Notes: a model not told the origin generated them from the sequence alone. Shown: positions 15,982 through 26,791, counted from the stretch's first letter. The stretch is DNA of 64,000 nt from Streptomyces eurocidicus (GCF_002891295.1 NZ_LGUI01000009.1:455526-519525), one strand, 5' to 3'. Translations and numbers: made by a program.

Positions 15982-16986
15982 TCACCCGTTCGCAGCGCCG
16001 GATTCCGGACTCCCGGCCAGTTCGGCCGCCTCCGCGCGCAGGTCGCGGCGGAGCTCCTTGGGGAGCGAGAAGGTGATGGACTCCTTGGCCGCCGTGACGG
16101 TCTCGACGTCGTCGTACCCGCGCTGGGCCAGCCAGTCCAGGACGCCCTCGACGAGGATCTCCGGCACCGAGGCGCCCGAGGTCACGCCGACCGTGCCGAC
16201 GCCCTCCAGCCACGCCTCGTCGATCTCCTCGGCGTAGTCCACCAGGTGGGCATCCTTGGCGCCGGCGCCCAGGGCGACCTCGACCAGCCGGACGGAGTTG
16301 GAGGAGTTCTTCGACCCGACGACGATCACCAGATCGGCGTCGGCGCCCATCTGCTTGACCGCGATCTGGCGGTTCTGCGTGGCGTAGCAGATGTCGTCCG
16401 ACGGCGGGGAGAGCAGGTTGGGGAACTTCTGCTGCAGCGCGCCGACGGTCTCCATCGTCTCGTCCACCGAGAGGGTGGTCTGGGAGAGCCAGACGACCTT
16501 GGACTCGTCGCGGACGGTCACGTTCGCCACATCCTCGGGGCCGTCGACCAGGGTGATGTGGTCGGGCGCCTCGCCGCTCGTGCCGATGACCTCCTCGTGG
16601 CCCTCGTGACCGATGAGGAGGATGTCGTAGTCCTCCTTGGCGAAGCGGACGGCTTCCTTGTGCACCTTGGTCACCAGCGGGCAGGTCGCGTCGATCGTGG
16701 CGAGCTTGCCGCGCTCGGCCTCCTCGTGGACCACGGGGGCGACGCCGTGCGCGGAGAAGATGACGATGTTGCCCTCGGGCACCTCCTCCGTCTCCTCGAC
16801 GAAGATGGCGCCCTTCTTCTCCAGGGTCTTGACCACGTACTTGTTGTGCACGATCTCATGGCGCACATAGACGGGCGCCCCGTACTGCTCCAGGGCCTTC
16901 TCGACGGCGATCACGGCACGGTCCACACCCGCGCAGTAGCCACGGGGGGCGGCGAGGAGAACCTTGCGGGAGGTCGTTGCAGTCAT
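15982..16986 (-). CDS. ispH: 4-hydroxy-3-methylbut-2-enyl diphosphate reductase
   Basis: A 334-residue iron-sulfur enzyme of the last step of the MEP isoprenoid pathway, making IPP and DMAPP from HMBPP. The three cluster cysteines lie in RGYCAGVDRAV, IDATCPLVTKVH and DDICYATQNRQ. The motif VRHEIVHNKYVV and the substrate-binding SKNSSNSVRL and TSGASVPE are also present. ATG 16986 is preferred; ATG 16995 is a close alternative. The gene runs in the same direction as ppgK, 30 bases upstream of it. Confidence 0.97.
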   Translation of the reverse strand: MTATTSRKVLLAAPRGYCAGVDRAVIAVEKALEQYGAPVYVRHEIVHNKYVVKTLEKKGAIFVEETEEVPEGNIVIFSAHGVAPVVHEEAERGKLATIDATCPLVTKVHKEAVRFAKEDYDILLIGHEGHEEVIGTSGEAPDHITLVDGPEDVANVTVRDESKVVWLSQTTLSVDETMETVGALQQKFPNLLSPPSDDICYATQNRQIAVKQMGADADLVIVVGSKNSSNSVRLVEVALGAGAKDAHLVDYAEEIDEAWLEGVGTVGVTSGASVPEILVEGVLDWLAQRGYDDVETVTAAKESITFSLPKELRRDLRAEAAELAGSPESGAANG

Positions 16987-17127
16987 GCCGTCCATCGTAC
17001 GGGCCCGGGCCCCGCTCATTCCGCTTGACCGGCGTCCCGGCCGGAGCTGGGGCACGATGGCAAAAAGGGCCGGAACGGCCGGAACGGGCCGGACCGTACG
17101 CACCGGCGAGGGGCAGAGGGGCATTCC

Positions 17128-18489
17128 ATGGCACAGCCCGCCGGTGAGGTCGGCAGCACCCGGCTCCACCGCACGCTCACCTTCCGGGACCTGGTCGTCT
17201 ACGGCCTCCTCTTCATCGCCCCCATGGCTCCGGTCGGCATCTTCGGCACCCTCGACGCGAAGTCGCACGGCGCGGTCGCCCTCGTCTACGTGGTGGCCAC
17301 CGTCGCGATGGCCTTCACCGCCTTCTCCTACGCGCAGATGGTCCGGGTGGCCCCGCAGGCCGGTTCCGTCTACACCTACGCACGGGTGGGGCTCGGCGAG
17401 GGCCCCGGGTTCATCGCCGGCTGGATGGCGATGCTCGACTACCTCCTGATCCCGGCCGTCGCGTACCTCTTCTCCGGGATCGCCATGAACGCGCTGGTCC
17501 CCGAGGTCTCCCGGTGGGTGTGGACGGCCATCGCGGTGGTCGTCACGACCGGGCTGAACCTCTGGGGGGTGCGGGCGGCGGCGCTCGTGGGCTTCCTGGT
17601 GCTGGCCCTGGAGATCGTGGTGCTGCTGGTCTTCCTGGCCTCGGCCGTCTTCGCCCTGGCCGAGAAGGGCACCCGGCGCGGCTGGCTGTCGCCCCTGACC
17701 GGCGAGGGCGGTCTCACCACGGGGGCGGTCTTCACCGCGGTGTCGGTGGCGGTGCTGTCGTACCTGGGCTTCGACGCGATCGCCGCCTTCGCGGAGGAGT
17801 CGGCGGGCGGCTCGGCCCGGGTGGCCCGGGCCGTGCTGACGTGCCTGGCCGTGGCGGGCGTGCTGTTCGTCGCCCAGACGTATCTGGCGGCGCTGCTCGC
17901 CCCCATGTCCCCCGCCGAGCTGGCGGCGGACCCGGCCGGTCAGGGCTCGGCCTTCTACGACACGGTGGACGCGGCGACGGGTGCCTGGCTGCACGACCTG
18001 GTGGCCGCCAGCAAGGCGATCGGCGCCGCGTTCGCCGCGCTGGCCGGGCAGGCGGCGGCGGGCTGGCTGCTCTTCGCGATGGCCCGCGACCGCCGGCTGC
18101 CGGGCCTGCTGGCCAAGGTCGACCGCGGCTCCGGCGTACCCCGCCCGGCGCTGCTGGGCGCGGCGGCGGTGACGCTGGTCGCGGCGGTCTGGGCGGCCCG
18201 CCGCGACGACGGCCTGGACCGGCTGGTCTCGGTCGTGGACGTGGGCGCGCTGATCGCCTTCGCGCTGCTGCACCTGTCGGTGATCGGCTGGTTCGCGGTA
18301 CGCCGGCGGGGCGGGCCGACGCGTCCGGTACGGCATGTGGTGGTGCCGCTGCTGGGCCTGGCCGTGGTGATCGCGGTCGTGGTGAGGGCGGCGACGACGG
18401 CGCAGGTGGTGGGCGGGGTGTGGCTGGTGGTGGGGTTGGGGGTACTGATCGCCCAGCGGGTCCGCGGGCGGCCGGTGGGCGCGGGGTGA
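17128..18489 (+). CDS. APC-family permease
   Basis: A 453-residue membrane transporter of the APC superfamily with about 12 hydrophobic helices. The N-terminus LTFRDLVVYGLLFIAPMAPVG resembles putrescine/amino-acid importers, followed by YAQMVRVAPQAGSVYTYA. Helix 6 contains SYLGFDAIAAFAEESAGGS, the usual substrate-proximal region. MARDRRLPGLLAKVDRGSGVPRPA is the conserved cytoplasmic loop. ATG 17128 has an AGAGGGGC ribosome site. The substrate cannot be told from sequence. Confidence 0.88.
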   Translation: MAQPAGEVGSTRLHRTLTFRDLVVYGLLFIAPMAPVGIFGTLDAKSHGAVALVYVVATVAMAFTAFSYAQMVRVAPQAGSVYTYARVGLGEGPGFIAGWMAMLDYLLIPAVAYLFSGIAMNALVPEVSRWVWTAIAVVVTTGLNLWGVRAAALVGFLVLALEIVVLLVFLASAVFALAEKGTRRGWLSPLTGEGGLTTGAVFTAVSVAVLSYLGFDAIAAFAEESAGGSARVARAVLTCLAVAGVLFVAQTYLAALLAPMSPAELAADPAGQGSAFYDTVDAATGAWLHDLVAASKAIGAAFAALAGQAAAGWLLFAMARDRRLPGLLAKVDRGSGVPRPALLGAAAVTLVAAVWAARRDDGLDRLVSVVDVGALIAFALLHLSVIGWFAVRRRGGPTRPVRHVVVPLLGLAVVIAVVVRAATTAQVVGGVWLVVGLGVLIAQRVRGRPVGAG

Positions 18490-19020
18490 GGTCCCGCGGC
18501 CCGGCCGCCGCGCGCCGCCCGCACGAGCCACGACGGTCACGGTGCGAGCGACTCGCCGTCTCAGGACGCCCACCGGACGTGAGGGCCCACCGCCTCAGGG
18601 CGCCCACCGGGCATGAGGGCCCACCCGCTCAAGGCGCCCACCGGGCACGAGGCCCCACGGTATGAGGCCCCCGGCGTAAGGGAACACCGGGCGTGAGGCG
18701 CCCACCGGCCCAGAGGACCACCGGCCCGGGGACCGACCCACCGACGTGAGGGGCCGGGCCGCGCAGGGGTGTCGCGGGGCGTAAAGCGAAGCAGCCCCGC
18801 GACACCCCGGAGCGGCCCGGCCCCGCCCCACGACGCACCCGGCCCGGCCCCGCTCCACGGCACACCCGGACCGGCCCGACCCCACGGCACACCCGGACCG
18901 GCCCGACCCCACGGCACACCCGGACCGGCACACCCGGACCGGCGCACCCCGGCAACACCCCCGGACGACCGGGCGACGCACGACCCCGACCGCCCGCCGC
19001 GAGGCGACTACGCTCGCGCC
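18490..19020. repeat. Minisatellite-rich gap upstream of xseA
   Basis: No gene is supported. CGCCCACCGG recurs at 18567, 18601, 18635 and, after a degenerate unit, 18699, as part of a unit of about 34 bp. A second array with a 27-bp unit beginning GGCACACCCGG has starts at 18859, 18886 and 18913, followed by a shortened unit at 18927. The xseA promoter hexamer TACGCT (19009-19014) lies at the right end. Confidence 0.8.
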
Positions 19021-20286
19021 ATGGCTCTGAACACGTCCCCCGACACCCCGATCCCCGTCGGCCAGGTGTCCCGGCTGATCGGCGGCTGGATCGACCGCCT
19101 GGGCGCCGTATGGGTCGAGGGGCAGATCACCCAGCTGTCCCGGCGGCCCGGGGCAGGGGTGGTGTTCCTGACGCTGCGCGACCCGTCGCAGGACGTCTCG
19201 CTGTCCGTGACCTGTTACCGCGCGGTCTTCGACCAGGTCGCCGACATCGTCTCGGAGGGCGCGCGCGTCGTCGTGCACGCCAAGCCGGAGTGGTACGCGC
19301 CGCGCGGCCAGCTGTCCCTGCGGGCGACCGAGATCCGGCCGGTCGGGGTCGGTGAGCTGCTGGCACGGCTGGAGCAGCTGAAGCGGTCGCTGACGGCGGA
19401 GGGCCTGTTCGCCGCCGACCGCAAGCGGCCGCTGCCGTTCCTGCCGCAGCTGATCGGGCTGGTCTGCGGCCGCGCCTCCGCCGCCGAGCGGGACGTCCTG
19501 GAGAACGCCCGGCACCGCTGGCCGGCCGTCCGCTTCGAGGTGCGCAACGTCCCCGTGCAGGGTGTGCACGCCGTCCCGGCCGTCATCGAGGCGGTCACGG
19601 AACTGGACGGCACCCCCGAGGTCGACGTGATCATCGTGGCGCGGGGCGGCGGCAGCGTGGAGGACCTGCTGCCGTTCTCGGACGAACGGCTCGTACGGGC
19701 GGTGGCCGGTTGCCGTACGCCGGTGGTGTCGGCGATCGGGCACGAGCCGGACACCCCGCTGCTGGACCTGGTCGCCGACCTGCGGGCCTCCACGCCCACC
19801 GACGCCGCGAAGCGCGTGGTGCCGGACGTCGGCGAGGAGCTGCTCCGGGTGCGGCAGCTGCGCGACCGCGCGCTGCGCTGCGTCACCGGGTTCCTGGACC
19901 GCGAGGAGCGCGGGCTCGCGGCGGTCCGGGCCCGGCCGTGCGTCGAGCGGCCGCAGCGGATGGTGGACGAGCGGGAGGCGCAGGTCACGGCGCTGGCCGA
20001 GCGGGCCCGGCGCACGCTCGGCCATCTCCTGGACCGGGCGGAGTCCGAGCTGTCGCACACCCACGCGCGGGTGGTCGCGCTGTCCCCGGCGGCGACGCTG
20101 CGCCGCGGCTACGCCGTGCTCCAGCACGCGGACGGCTCGGTGGTACGGGCGGCGGCCGAGGTGAGCGCCGACGAGGAGCTGCGGGCGCGGGTCGCGGAGG
20201 GCGGGTTCGCGGTACGGGTCACGGGGGCGCCGCCGACCGCGCCGCCGGCCGCCGACGGGCCCGCCGCTGTCACCCCGCCCGCATAG
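19021..20286 (+). CDS. xseA: Exodeoxyribonuclease VII large subunit
   Basis: A 421-residue subunit of the single-strand-specific exonuclease VII used in mismatch repair and lesion processing. An N-terminal OB fold (VGQVSRLIGGWIDRLGAVWV, residues ~12-110) is followed by the catalytic domain with LVCGRASAAERDVL, VDVIIVARGGGSVEDLLPFS and TPVVSAIGHEPDTPLLDLVADLRASTPT. The C-terminal coiled coil and RGYAVL motif follow. ATG 19021 lies 6 bases after TACGCT, so the mRNA is probably leaderless. xseB follows after 10 bases. Confidence 0.96.
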   Translation: MALNTSPDTPIPVGQVSRLIGGWIDRLGAVWVEGQITQLSRRPGAGVVFLTLRDPSQDVSLSVTCYRAVFDQVADIVSEGARVVVHAKPEWYAPRGQLSLRATEIRPVGVGELLARLEQLKRSLTAEGLFAADRKRPLPFLPQLIGLVCGRASAAERDVLENARHRWPAVRFEVRNVPVQGVHAVPAVIEAVTELDGTPEVDVIIVARGGGSVEDLLPFSDERLVRAVAGCRTPVVSAIGHEPDTPLLDLVADLRASTPTDAAKRVVPDVGEELLRVRQLRDRALRCVTGFLDREERGLAAVRARPCVERPQRMVDEREAQVTALAERARRTLGHLLDRAESELSHTHARVVALSPAATLRRGYAVLQHADGSVVRAAAEVSADEELRARVAEGGFAVRVTGAPPTAPPAADGPAAVTPPA

Positions 20287-20296
20287 GCTGGACGGC

Positions 20297-20548
20297 ATGG
20301 CGAAGACGGGTGCGACAGCCGAGGACGACGGCTCCGGCGAGAGCGTGCTGGGGTACGAGCAGGCGCGGGACGAACTGATCGAGGTGGTGCGCCGCCTGGA
20401 GGCGGGGGGCACCACGCTGGAGGAGTCCCTGGCGCTGTGGGAGCGCGGGGAGGAGCTGTCCCGGGTGTGCCGGCGGTGGCTGGAGGGAGCGCGGGCCCGT
20501 CTGGACGCGGCGCTGGCGTCCGAGGAGTCGGGGGCGGCGGGGGGCTAG
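20297..20548 (+). CDS. xseB: Exodeoxyribonuclease VII small subunit
   Basis: An 83-residue three-helix partner of XseA with the family core LGYEQARDELIEVVRRLEAG, then GTTLEESLALWERGEELSR and a final RRWLEGARARLDAAL helix. ATG 20297 is 10 bases after the xseA stop. The hexamer TAGGCT (20284-20289) overlaps the xseA stop codon and could drive a separate leaderless transcript, in addition to read-through from xseA. Confidence 0.95.
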   Translation: MAKTGATAEDDGSGESVLGYEQARDELIEVVRRLEAGGTTLEESLALWERGEELSRVCRRWLEGARARLDAALASEESGAAGG

Positions 20549-20570
20549 CGCCGCGGCGGGGGCTGGCGCC

Positions 20571-20775
20571 GCTGCGCGGGGCTTGTTCCCCTACCCGCCC
20601 CTTCCCGTAACCGGGGGCTCCGCCCCCGGGCCCCCTTTTTCCGCGCTGACGCGCGGTGTCCTCAAGCGCCGGACGGGCTGAAATCAGCCCGTCTGGGGGC
20701 ACCTCCCAGCGGTAGCTGGGGGAGATTGAGGACATTCGGGAAGGGGCGGGGCGGGGAAAAAGCCCGCCGCAGGCG
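20571..20775. repeat. Interspersed palindromic element, copy 1
   Basis: It starts with GCTGCGCGGGGCTTGTTCCC and CCGCCCCTTCCCG, and ends with CGGGAAGGGGCGGGG, an inverted match. Inside it, GTCCTCAAGCGCCGGACGGG (part of a 25-base segment at 20658-20682) is identical to copy 2 at 26695, and a nested CTGGGGGCACCTCCCAG hairpin also occurs, inverted, in copy 3 at 54.4 kb. It fills the gap between xseB and the nitroreductase promoter. Confidence 0.75.
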
Positions 20776-20815
20776 CACACCCCCACCCGTGGGCCACCCC
20801 ACACCCCCACTTTCG

Positions 20816-20843
20816 TTGAACTTTCACCTATCTCACGTACAGT
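20816..20843 (+). promoter_or_regulatory. Likely vegetative promoter of the nitroreductase gene
   Basis: TTGAAC (20816-20821), 16 bases, then TACAGT (20838-20843), located 47 bases upstream of the ATG. A good match to the major-sigma consensus in an AT-richer patch. Confidence 0.6.
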
Positions 20844-20889
20844 GGACGACATCAGCACAACCCTGCACGTACTAGAAGGTGTTTTTTTC

Positions 20890-21480
20890 ATGACTCTCGC
20901 CCTCGACCCCACCGCCCAGGACCTCCTCTTCCGCGAGGCCCGCACCGCCAACACCTTCTCCGCCGAACCGGTGACCGACGAGCAGATGCAGGCCGTCTAC
21001 GACCTGGTCAAGTACGCCCCGACCGCCTTCAACCAGTCGCCGCTGCGCGTCGTCCTCGTCCGTTCCGAGGAGGCCCGTGAGCGCCTGGTGGGGCACATGG
21101 CCGAGGGCAACCAGGCCAAGACCCGCACCGCGCCGCTGGTCGCGATCCTCGCCACGGACAACGAGTTCCACGAGGAGCTGCCGACCCTGTTCCCGCACTT
21201 CCCGCAGGCCAAGGACGTGTTCTTCGCCGAGCGTCCGGTCCGTGAGCAGTCGGCCCAGCTCAACGGCGCGCTCCAGGCCGCGTACTTCATCCTGGGCCTC
21301 CGCGCCGCCGGCCTGGCCGCGGGCCCGATGACCGGCCTCGACTTCGCGGGCGTCCAGAAGGAGTTCCTGGACGACGACCACACCCCGCTGATGGTCGTGA
21401 ACATCGGCAAGCCGGGCGAGAACGCCTGGTACCCCCGCTCGCCGCGGCTCTCCTACGAGCAGGTCGTCACCACCGTCTGA
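20890..21480 (+). CDS. Nitroreductase-family protein (malonic semialdehyde reductase-like)
   Basis: A 196-residue FMN-dependent oxidoreductase. Conserved parts are the N-terminal FREARTANTFSAEPVTDEQM, the FMN-binding LVKYAPTAFNQSPLRVVLV, and later LNGALQAAYFILGLRAAGLA with GPMTGLD. This pattern fits the RutE/HadB-type group that reduces malonic semialdehyde, though other quinone or nitro substrates are possible. The ATG at 20890 is preceded by a run of seven T residues and AGAAGGTG as ribosome site. It carries its own promoter and a strong terminator. Confidence 0.87.
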   Translation: MTLALDPTAQDLLFREARTANTFSAEPVTDEQMQAVYDLVKYAPTAFNQSPLRVVLVRSEEARERLVGHMAEGNQAKTRTAPLVAILATDNEFHEELPTLFPHFPQAKDVFFAERPVREQSAQLNGALQAAYFILGLRAAGLAAGPMTGLDFAGVQKEFLDDDHTPLMVVNIGKPGENAWYPRSPRLSYEQVVTTV

Positions 21481-21507
21481 GCGGACCCGCACCCGCACCC
21501 GCACGGC

Positions 21508-21551
21508 GAACGGCCCGCCCACCCCGGTACCCCGGGGCGGGCGGGCCGTTC
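21508..21551. terminator. Bidirectional terminator between nitroreductase and DUF4245 genes
   Basis: A stem of about 20 bp (GAACGGCCCGCCC on the left, GGGCGGGCCGTTC on the right) with one internal mismatch, centred on a GGTACC-containing top, between two convergent genes. Confidence 0.85.
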
Positions 21552-21580
21552 CGCTCAGCCTGCGGACGCGCGCCCGCGGG

Positions 21581-22159
21581 TCAGGACTTGCCCGCGCCCT
21601 CCGGCAGGTCCTTCTTCTCCGCCTTGAGCGCCGCCGCCATCTCCGCGAGCCGCCCGAACGGGGCCGTTCCCGTGACCACCGTGGTCACTCCGCGCTCCTC
21701 GCGCACCAGGGCGTTGTACTTCTCGCCCGCGTAGCGGCGCCAGCTGGTGTCGCCCACCTTCTGCGTGCTGTCCGTCCGCTCCGCCCGCCGGCTCACCTCG
21801 TCGATGAACTCGGCCGCCGGACCGTCGCTCTGCTCGACCGCCACGTACTCCTTCTGCGGGTCGAGGAAGCCCAGGTGCCAGGTCGAGCCGTCCTTGCCGC
21901 CCGCCCGGTACGAGACCGAGGTCGCGCGCCAGCCCTCGGCCAGCCCCTCGGGCGCCGCCACCGCGTACGGCGCGGCGCGCCGGGCCGTGTCGAGCTCCAC
22001 GCGGTAGCCGACCGTCTTCACCGGGTCGTTGCTCTCGTCGTGCGGAAGGAACGCGTAGCTCACAAATGCCACGGGGATCACCACCGCGAGCGAGAGCACC
22101 ATGTTCCGTACGGTCTGCGCCTTGCCACTCCTAGCTGCCACCCCACCATGGTCCCCCAT
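21581..22159 (-). CDS. DUF4245 membrane-anchored protein
   Basis: About 192 residues with one N-terminal membrane helix (MVLSLAVVIPVAFVSYAFL) and an extracytoplasmic domain with VGYRVELDTARRAAPYAVAA, EGWRATSVSYRAG and WHLGFLDPQKEYVAVEQSDG, matching the actinobacterial DUF4245 pattern. The role is unknown. Two starts are possible: ATG 22159 and GTG 22141, the latter with GGGGGA 10 bases upstream. It is divergent from glpX, a pairing I remember from other Streptomyces. Confidence 0.82.
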   Translation of the reverse strand: MGDHGGVAARSGKAQTVRNMVLSLAVVIPVAFVSYAFLPHDESNDPVKTVGYRVELDTARRAAPYAVAAPEGLAEGWRATSVSYRAGGKDGSTWHLGFLDPQKEYVAVEQSDGPAAEFIDEVSRRAERTDSTQKVGDTSWRRYAGEKYNALVREERGVTTVVTGTAPFGRLAEMAAALKAEKKDLPEGAGKS

Positions 22160-22358
22160 GGCCCGTCCGATCTTGACGCCGGAGGGGGGTGCGCCGCGCA
22201 CGGGCCTCCCGGACGCCGCGCACCTTGACGATGCTCATGCGTGGGGCGCCCTGCTCACTCTCGCAGTAAGCAGATAAAGTCATCAGCACCCTCACCCTCT
22301 GCCCCGTCAAGGGGACGAGGGGCCCCACGGCCGTCGCCGTACAGAAAGGTGCGCTCCG

Positions 22359-23390
22359 ATGACCGATCATCACCTGCCGTCCCCGCTGGAAGTCAGCCCC
22401 GAGGCCCCCGACCGGAACCTCGCCCTGGAGCTCGTCCGGGTCACCGAGGCCGGCGCCATGGCGTCGGGCCGCTGGGTCGGTCGCGGCGACAAGAACGGCG
22501 CGGACGGCGCCGCGGTCAAGGCCATGCGCGCCCTCATCGGCACCGTCTCGATGAACGGTGTCGTCGTCATCGGCGAGGGCGAGAAGGACAACGCCCCGAT
22601 GCTCTACAACGGCGAGCGCGTGGGCGACGGCACCGGCCCCGAGTGCGACGTGGCCGTGGACCCGGTGGACGGCACCACCCTCACCGCCAAGGGCATGGCC
22701 AACGCGGTCTCCGTGATGGCCGTCGCCGACCGCGGCTCCATGTTCGACCCGTCCGCGGTCTTCTATATGGACAAGCTGGTCACCGGCCCCGAGGCCGCCG
22801 ACTACGTCGACATCAACGCCCCGGTGGCCGTCAACATCCGGCGCGTCGCGAAGGCCAAGCACTCCTCCCCCGAGGACGTCACGGTCGTCGTCCTGGACCG
22901 TCCCCGCCACGACGGGATCGTCAAGGAGATCCGCGAGGCCGGCGCCCGCATCAAGTTCATCTCCGACGGTGACGTGGCCGGCGCGATCATGGCCGTGCGC
23001 GAGGGCACGGGCATCGACCTGCTGCTCGGCGTCGGCGGTACGCCCGAGGGCATCATCGCGGCCTGCGCGATCAAGTGCCTCGGCGGCACCATCCAGGCGA
23101 AGCTGTGGCCCAAGGACGACGAGGAGCGCGAGCGCGCCCTGGCGGCCGGGCACGACCTCGACAAGGTCCTGCACACCGACGACCTCGTCCGCGGTGACAA
23201 CGTCTTCTTCGTCGCCACCGGCATCACCGACGGCGAGCTGCTGCGCGGGGTGCGCTACCGCGCGGAGACCGCGACCACGCAGTCGCTCGTCATGCGGTCC
23301 AAGTCGGGCACGATCCGGCAGATCGACTCCACGCACCGGCTGTCGAAGCTGCGCGCCTACAGCACCGTGGACTTCGAGCGACCCAGCTGA
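22359..23390 (+). CDS. glpX: Class II fructose-1,6-bisphosphatase
   Basis: A 343-residue GlpX-type enzyme of gluconeogenesis that hydrolyses fructose 1,6-bisphosphate. Metal- and substrate-binding motifs are intact: GRGDKNGADGAAV, VVIGEGEKDNAPMLYNGERV, DVAVDPVDGTTLTAKGMANA, and later RIKFISDGDVAGAI and LLGVGGTPEGIIAACAIKC. An AGAAAGGTG ribosome site precedes ATG 22359. The 22160-22358 gap contains the divergent promoters with DUF4245. Confidence 0.97.
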   Translation: MTDHHLPSPLEVSPEAPDRNLALELVRVTEAGAMASGRWVGRGDKNGADGAAVKAMRALIGTVSMNGVVVIGEGEKDNAPMLYNGERVGDGTGPECDVAVDPVDGTTLTAKGMANAVSVMAVADRGSMFDPSAVFYMDKLVTGPEAADYVDINAPVAVNIRRVAKAKHSSPEDVTVVVLDRPRHDGIVKEIREAGARIKFISDGDVAGAIMAVREGTGIDLLLGVGGTPEGIIAACAIKCLGGTIQAKLWPKDDEERERALAAGHDLDKVLHTDDLVRGDNVFFVATGITDGELLRGVRYRAETATTQSLVMRSKSGTIRQIDSTHRLSKLRAYSTVDFERPS

Positions 23391-23439
23391 CGGCCCCGGC
23401 GGCGCCCGCCGGCCGGCCCCGGCCGACGTCGGTCACCGG

Positions 23440-23469
23440 ACGGGCCGGGACCAGCCGGCCCCGGCCCGT
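23440..23469. terminator. Hairpin between glpX and the wbl gene
   Basis: ACGGGCCGGG (23440-23449) pairs perfectly with CCCGGCCCGT (23460-23469) across a 10-base loop, between convergent genes. Confidence 0.65.
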
Positions 23470-23532
23470 ACCGTCCGTGTGCCGCCGGTTCGCGGCGGCT
23501 CGGTGGCGCCCCGGGCCGGGCCGGGCGCGCGC

Positions 23533-23889
23533 TCAGCCCGCCGCGGCGATGCGCGTCGTGCGCGCCAGCTCGGCCTCGCGGCGCCGCCGGCGGGCGAGCA
23601 CCACCCGGCGCTCGGCCGCGGTGAGGCCGCCCCACACCCCGTAGGGCTCCGGCTGGAGCAGGGCGTGCTCCCGGCATTCGACCATCACGGGGCAGCGGGC
23701 GCAGACCCGCTTGGCCGCCTCCTCGCGGGACAGCCGCGCGGCCGTCGGTTCCTTGGATGGTGCGAAGAAGAGCCCGGCTTCATCCCGGCGGCACACCGCC
23801 TCCGAATGCCAGGGGCCGGCCTGATCCCTGGCGGAAATCCGCTGGGACGGTACGGCGGCTTCCTGCAGGGGCTGATGCGGTAGCAGCAC
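23533..23889 (-). CDS. WhiB-family iron-sulfur regulator
   Basis: A 118-residue Wbl protein. Four cluster cysteines fit the family spacing: C33, C63-x2-C66, C72, with EPYGVWGGLTAAERR after them as the G(V/I)WGG turn, and a basic C-terminus (VVLARRRRREAELAR) for DNA binding. Wbl proteins bind a 4Fe-4S cluster and usually partner the major sigma factor. GTG 23889 is chosen because AGGAG lies 6 bases upstream; GTG 23931 would add 14 residues. The place next to glpX is, from memory, that of wblI in S. coelicolor. Confidence 0.9.
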   Translation of the reverse strand: MLLPHQPLQEAAVPSQRISARDQAGPWHSEAVCRRDEAGLFFAPSKEPTAARLSREEAAKRVCARCPVMVECREHALLQPEPYGVWGGLTAAERRVVLARRRRREAELARTTRIAAAG

Positions 23890-24081
23890 GGTCCACTCCT
23901 GACGACGGCTTTGCTGGGCCGATTGAGTCACCTTTGCCCGCCTCCACTGCGCACGGCCATTCGCACCGGCAGCCGTACGAGAGACGATGCACCAAGCTTT
24001 ACCCGCTGTGCGCGTGCTTATTCACACCGTTGCCATGAGCGGAACGCCGTCAGCCGCCACCGGCCCCCCGTCCGGCCGCGA

Positions 24082-24819
24082 TCAGCCCGCCGCGCGGAGG
24101 TTCTTGAGCCGCTTTCCCCGCCGGGGTTTGGCCTCCACACCGCCGAAGAGCGCGAAGCCGGTGACGGAGACGACCGGGGCGTCGGGGTCCGGCGCCTCCT
24201 GGGTCCGGACGTCGAAGCCGCCGAAGATCCCGCCGCCCGTGGTGCGCAGCGTGACGTTCTCCGGCACCTTGATGTCGACGCCGCCGAACACCGCGACGGC
24301 GTTGACGACGTTCTCCCGGCGCTCGAAGACCGCCTCCGTCAGATCGATCTCCACCCCGCCGAACAAGGCGAAGGCGTTGGTGCGGCGCGGCACCCGCCAG
24401 CGGCCCTTGCGGGCGGCGCCGCCGAACACGGCCACCAGGTTCTCCGTGCTCTCCGGGCCTTCCGGGCCCGCGCCGTACGGGCGCGGGTGGGCCGGGGCGC
24501 TCCCGCGGGCGGCGCCGCCCGGGCGGGGCAGGTCGCCGACCAGCGGCTCCAGCTCCCCCAGCGTCCGGGCCGCGTAGACGGCGCCGATCCGCTCGCCGTG
24601 CTCCTCCGCGGTGAGGCGGCCCTCGGCCAGGGCCTCGCGCAGGATGTCCGCGGTCCGGTCGCGGTCGGCGTCGGAGGCTCGGAGCCCGGACGGCGCGGCA
24701 CCGGCGGCGGGGCCCGGGGCGGGGGTGTGCGGGGGTGCGTCCACCGGTGCCGGCACCGGCCCGGGCGTGCTCTCCGGCCCGGCCGCCCGGGGCCGCTTCT
24801 CGAACGATGGCTTGTCCAC
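24082..24819 (-). CDS. DUF1707 / LiaF-like C-terminal domain protein
   Basis: A 245-residue soluble protein. After a Pro/Ala-rich start comes DUF1707 (LRASDADRDRTADILREALA ... GRLTAEEHGERIGAVYAARTLGELEPLVGDLP, residues ~46-98). A repetitive beta-rich domain follows with the recurring phrases VAVFGGA, FALFGGVEIDL, VAVFGGVDIKVP, GIFGGFDV and FALFGGVEAKP, as in LiaF-type cell-envelope stress proteins. No membrane helix is present. GTG 24819 is 6 bases after TACGCT on the minus strand, a leaderless arrangement. Confidence 0.85.
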   Translation of the reverse strand: MDKPSFEKRPRAAGPESTPGPVPAPVDAPPHTPAPGPAAGAAPSGLRASDADRDRTADILREALAEGRLTAEEHGERIGAVYAARTLGELEPLVGDLPRPGGAARGSAPAHPRPYGAGPEGPESTENLVAVFGGAARKGRWRVPRRTNAFALFGGVEIDLTEAVFERRENVVNAVAVFGGVDIKVPENVTLRTTGGGIFGGFDVRTQEAPDPDAPVVSVTGFALFGGVEAKPRRGKRLKNLRAAG

Positions 24820-24976
24820 GACAGCAGCGTAGCGAAACGCGATAGATCGCGACCAGGGGGAAGTCGAGATGTACTGAGCCTTACCTCACAAGCCCGGTCG
24901 CACGGAGGCGGCCTACGCTTGAGTCGCGCTGCCGAAGGTGTCAGCCGAAGCCACTGCCGAGTGAGGAATCGTCGCG

Positions 24977-26653
<1,677 letters not shown>

Positions 26654-26655
26654 TT

Positions 26656-26790
26656 AGCCCTGCGGGGGCTTTCCCCTACCCGCCCCTTCCCGAATGTCCT
26701 CAAGCGCCGGACGGGCTGAATTTCAGCCCGTCCGGCGTTTGAGGACCGGGGTCCGGGGCGGAGCCCCAGTTTCGGGAAGGGGTGGGGGCT
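26656..26790. repeat. Interspersed palindromic element, copy 2
   Basis: The centre is a near-perfect 25-bp stem (26695-26719 with 26721-26745), whose left arm begins GTCCTCAAGCGCCGGACGGG. The outer arms CCCCTACCCGCCCCTTCCCG and CGGGAAGGGGTGGGG match copy 1 and copy 3. It separates the fumarase from the convergent lipase gene and probably serves as terminator for both. Confidence 0.8.
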
Positions 26791-26791
26791 C

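Noticed and set aside
15982..18573. An 863-codon frame that would fuse ispH to upstream sequence
   Set aside because: The extra N-terminal part is antisense to the APC permease; ispH has its own start at 16986.
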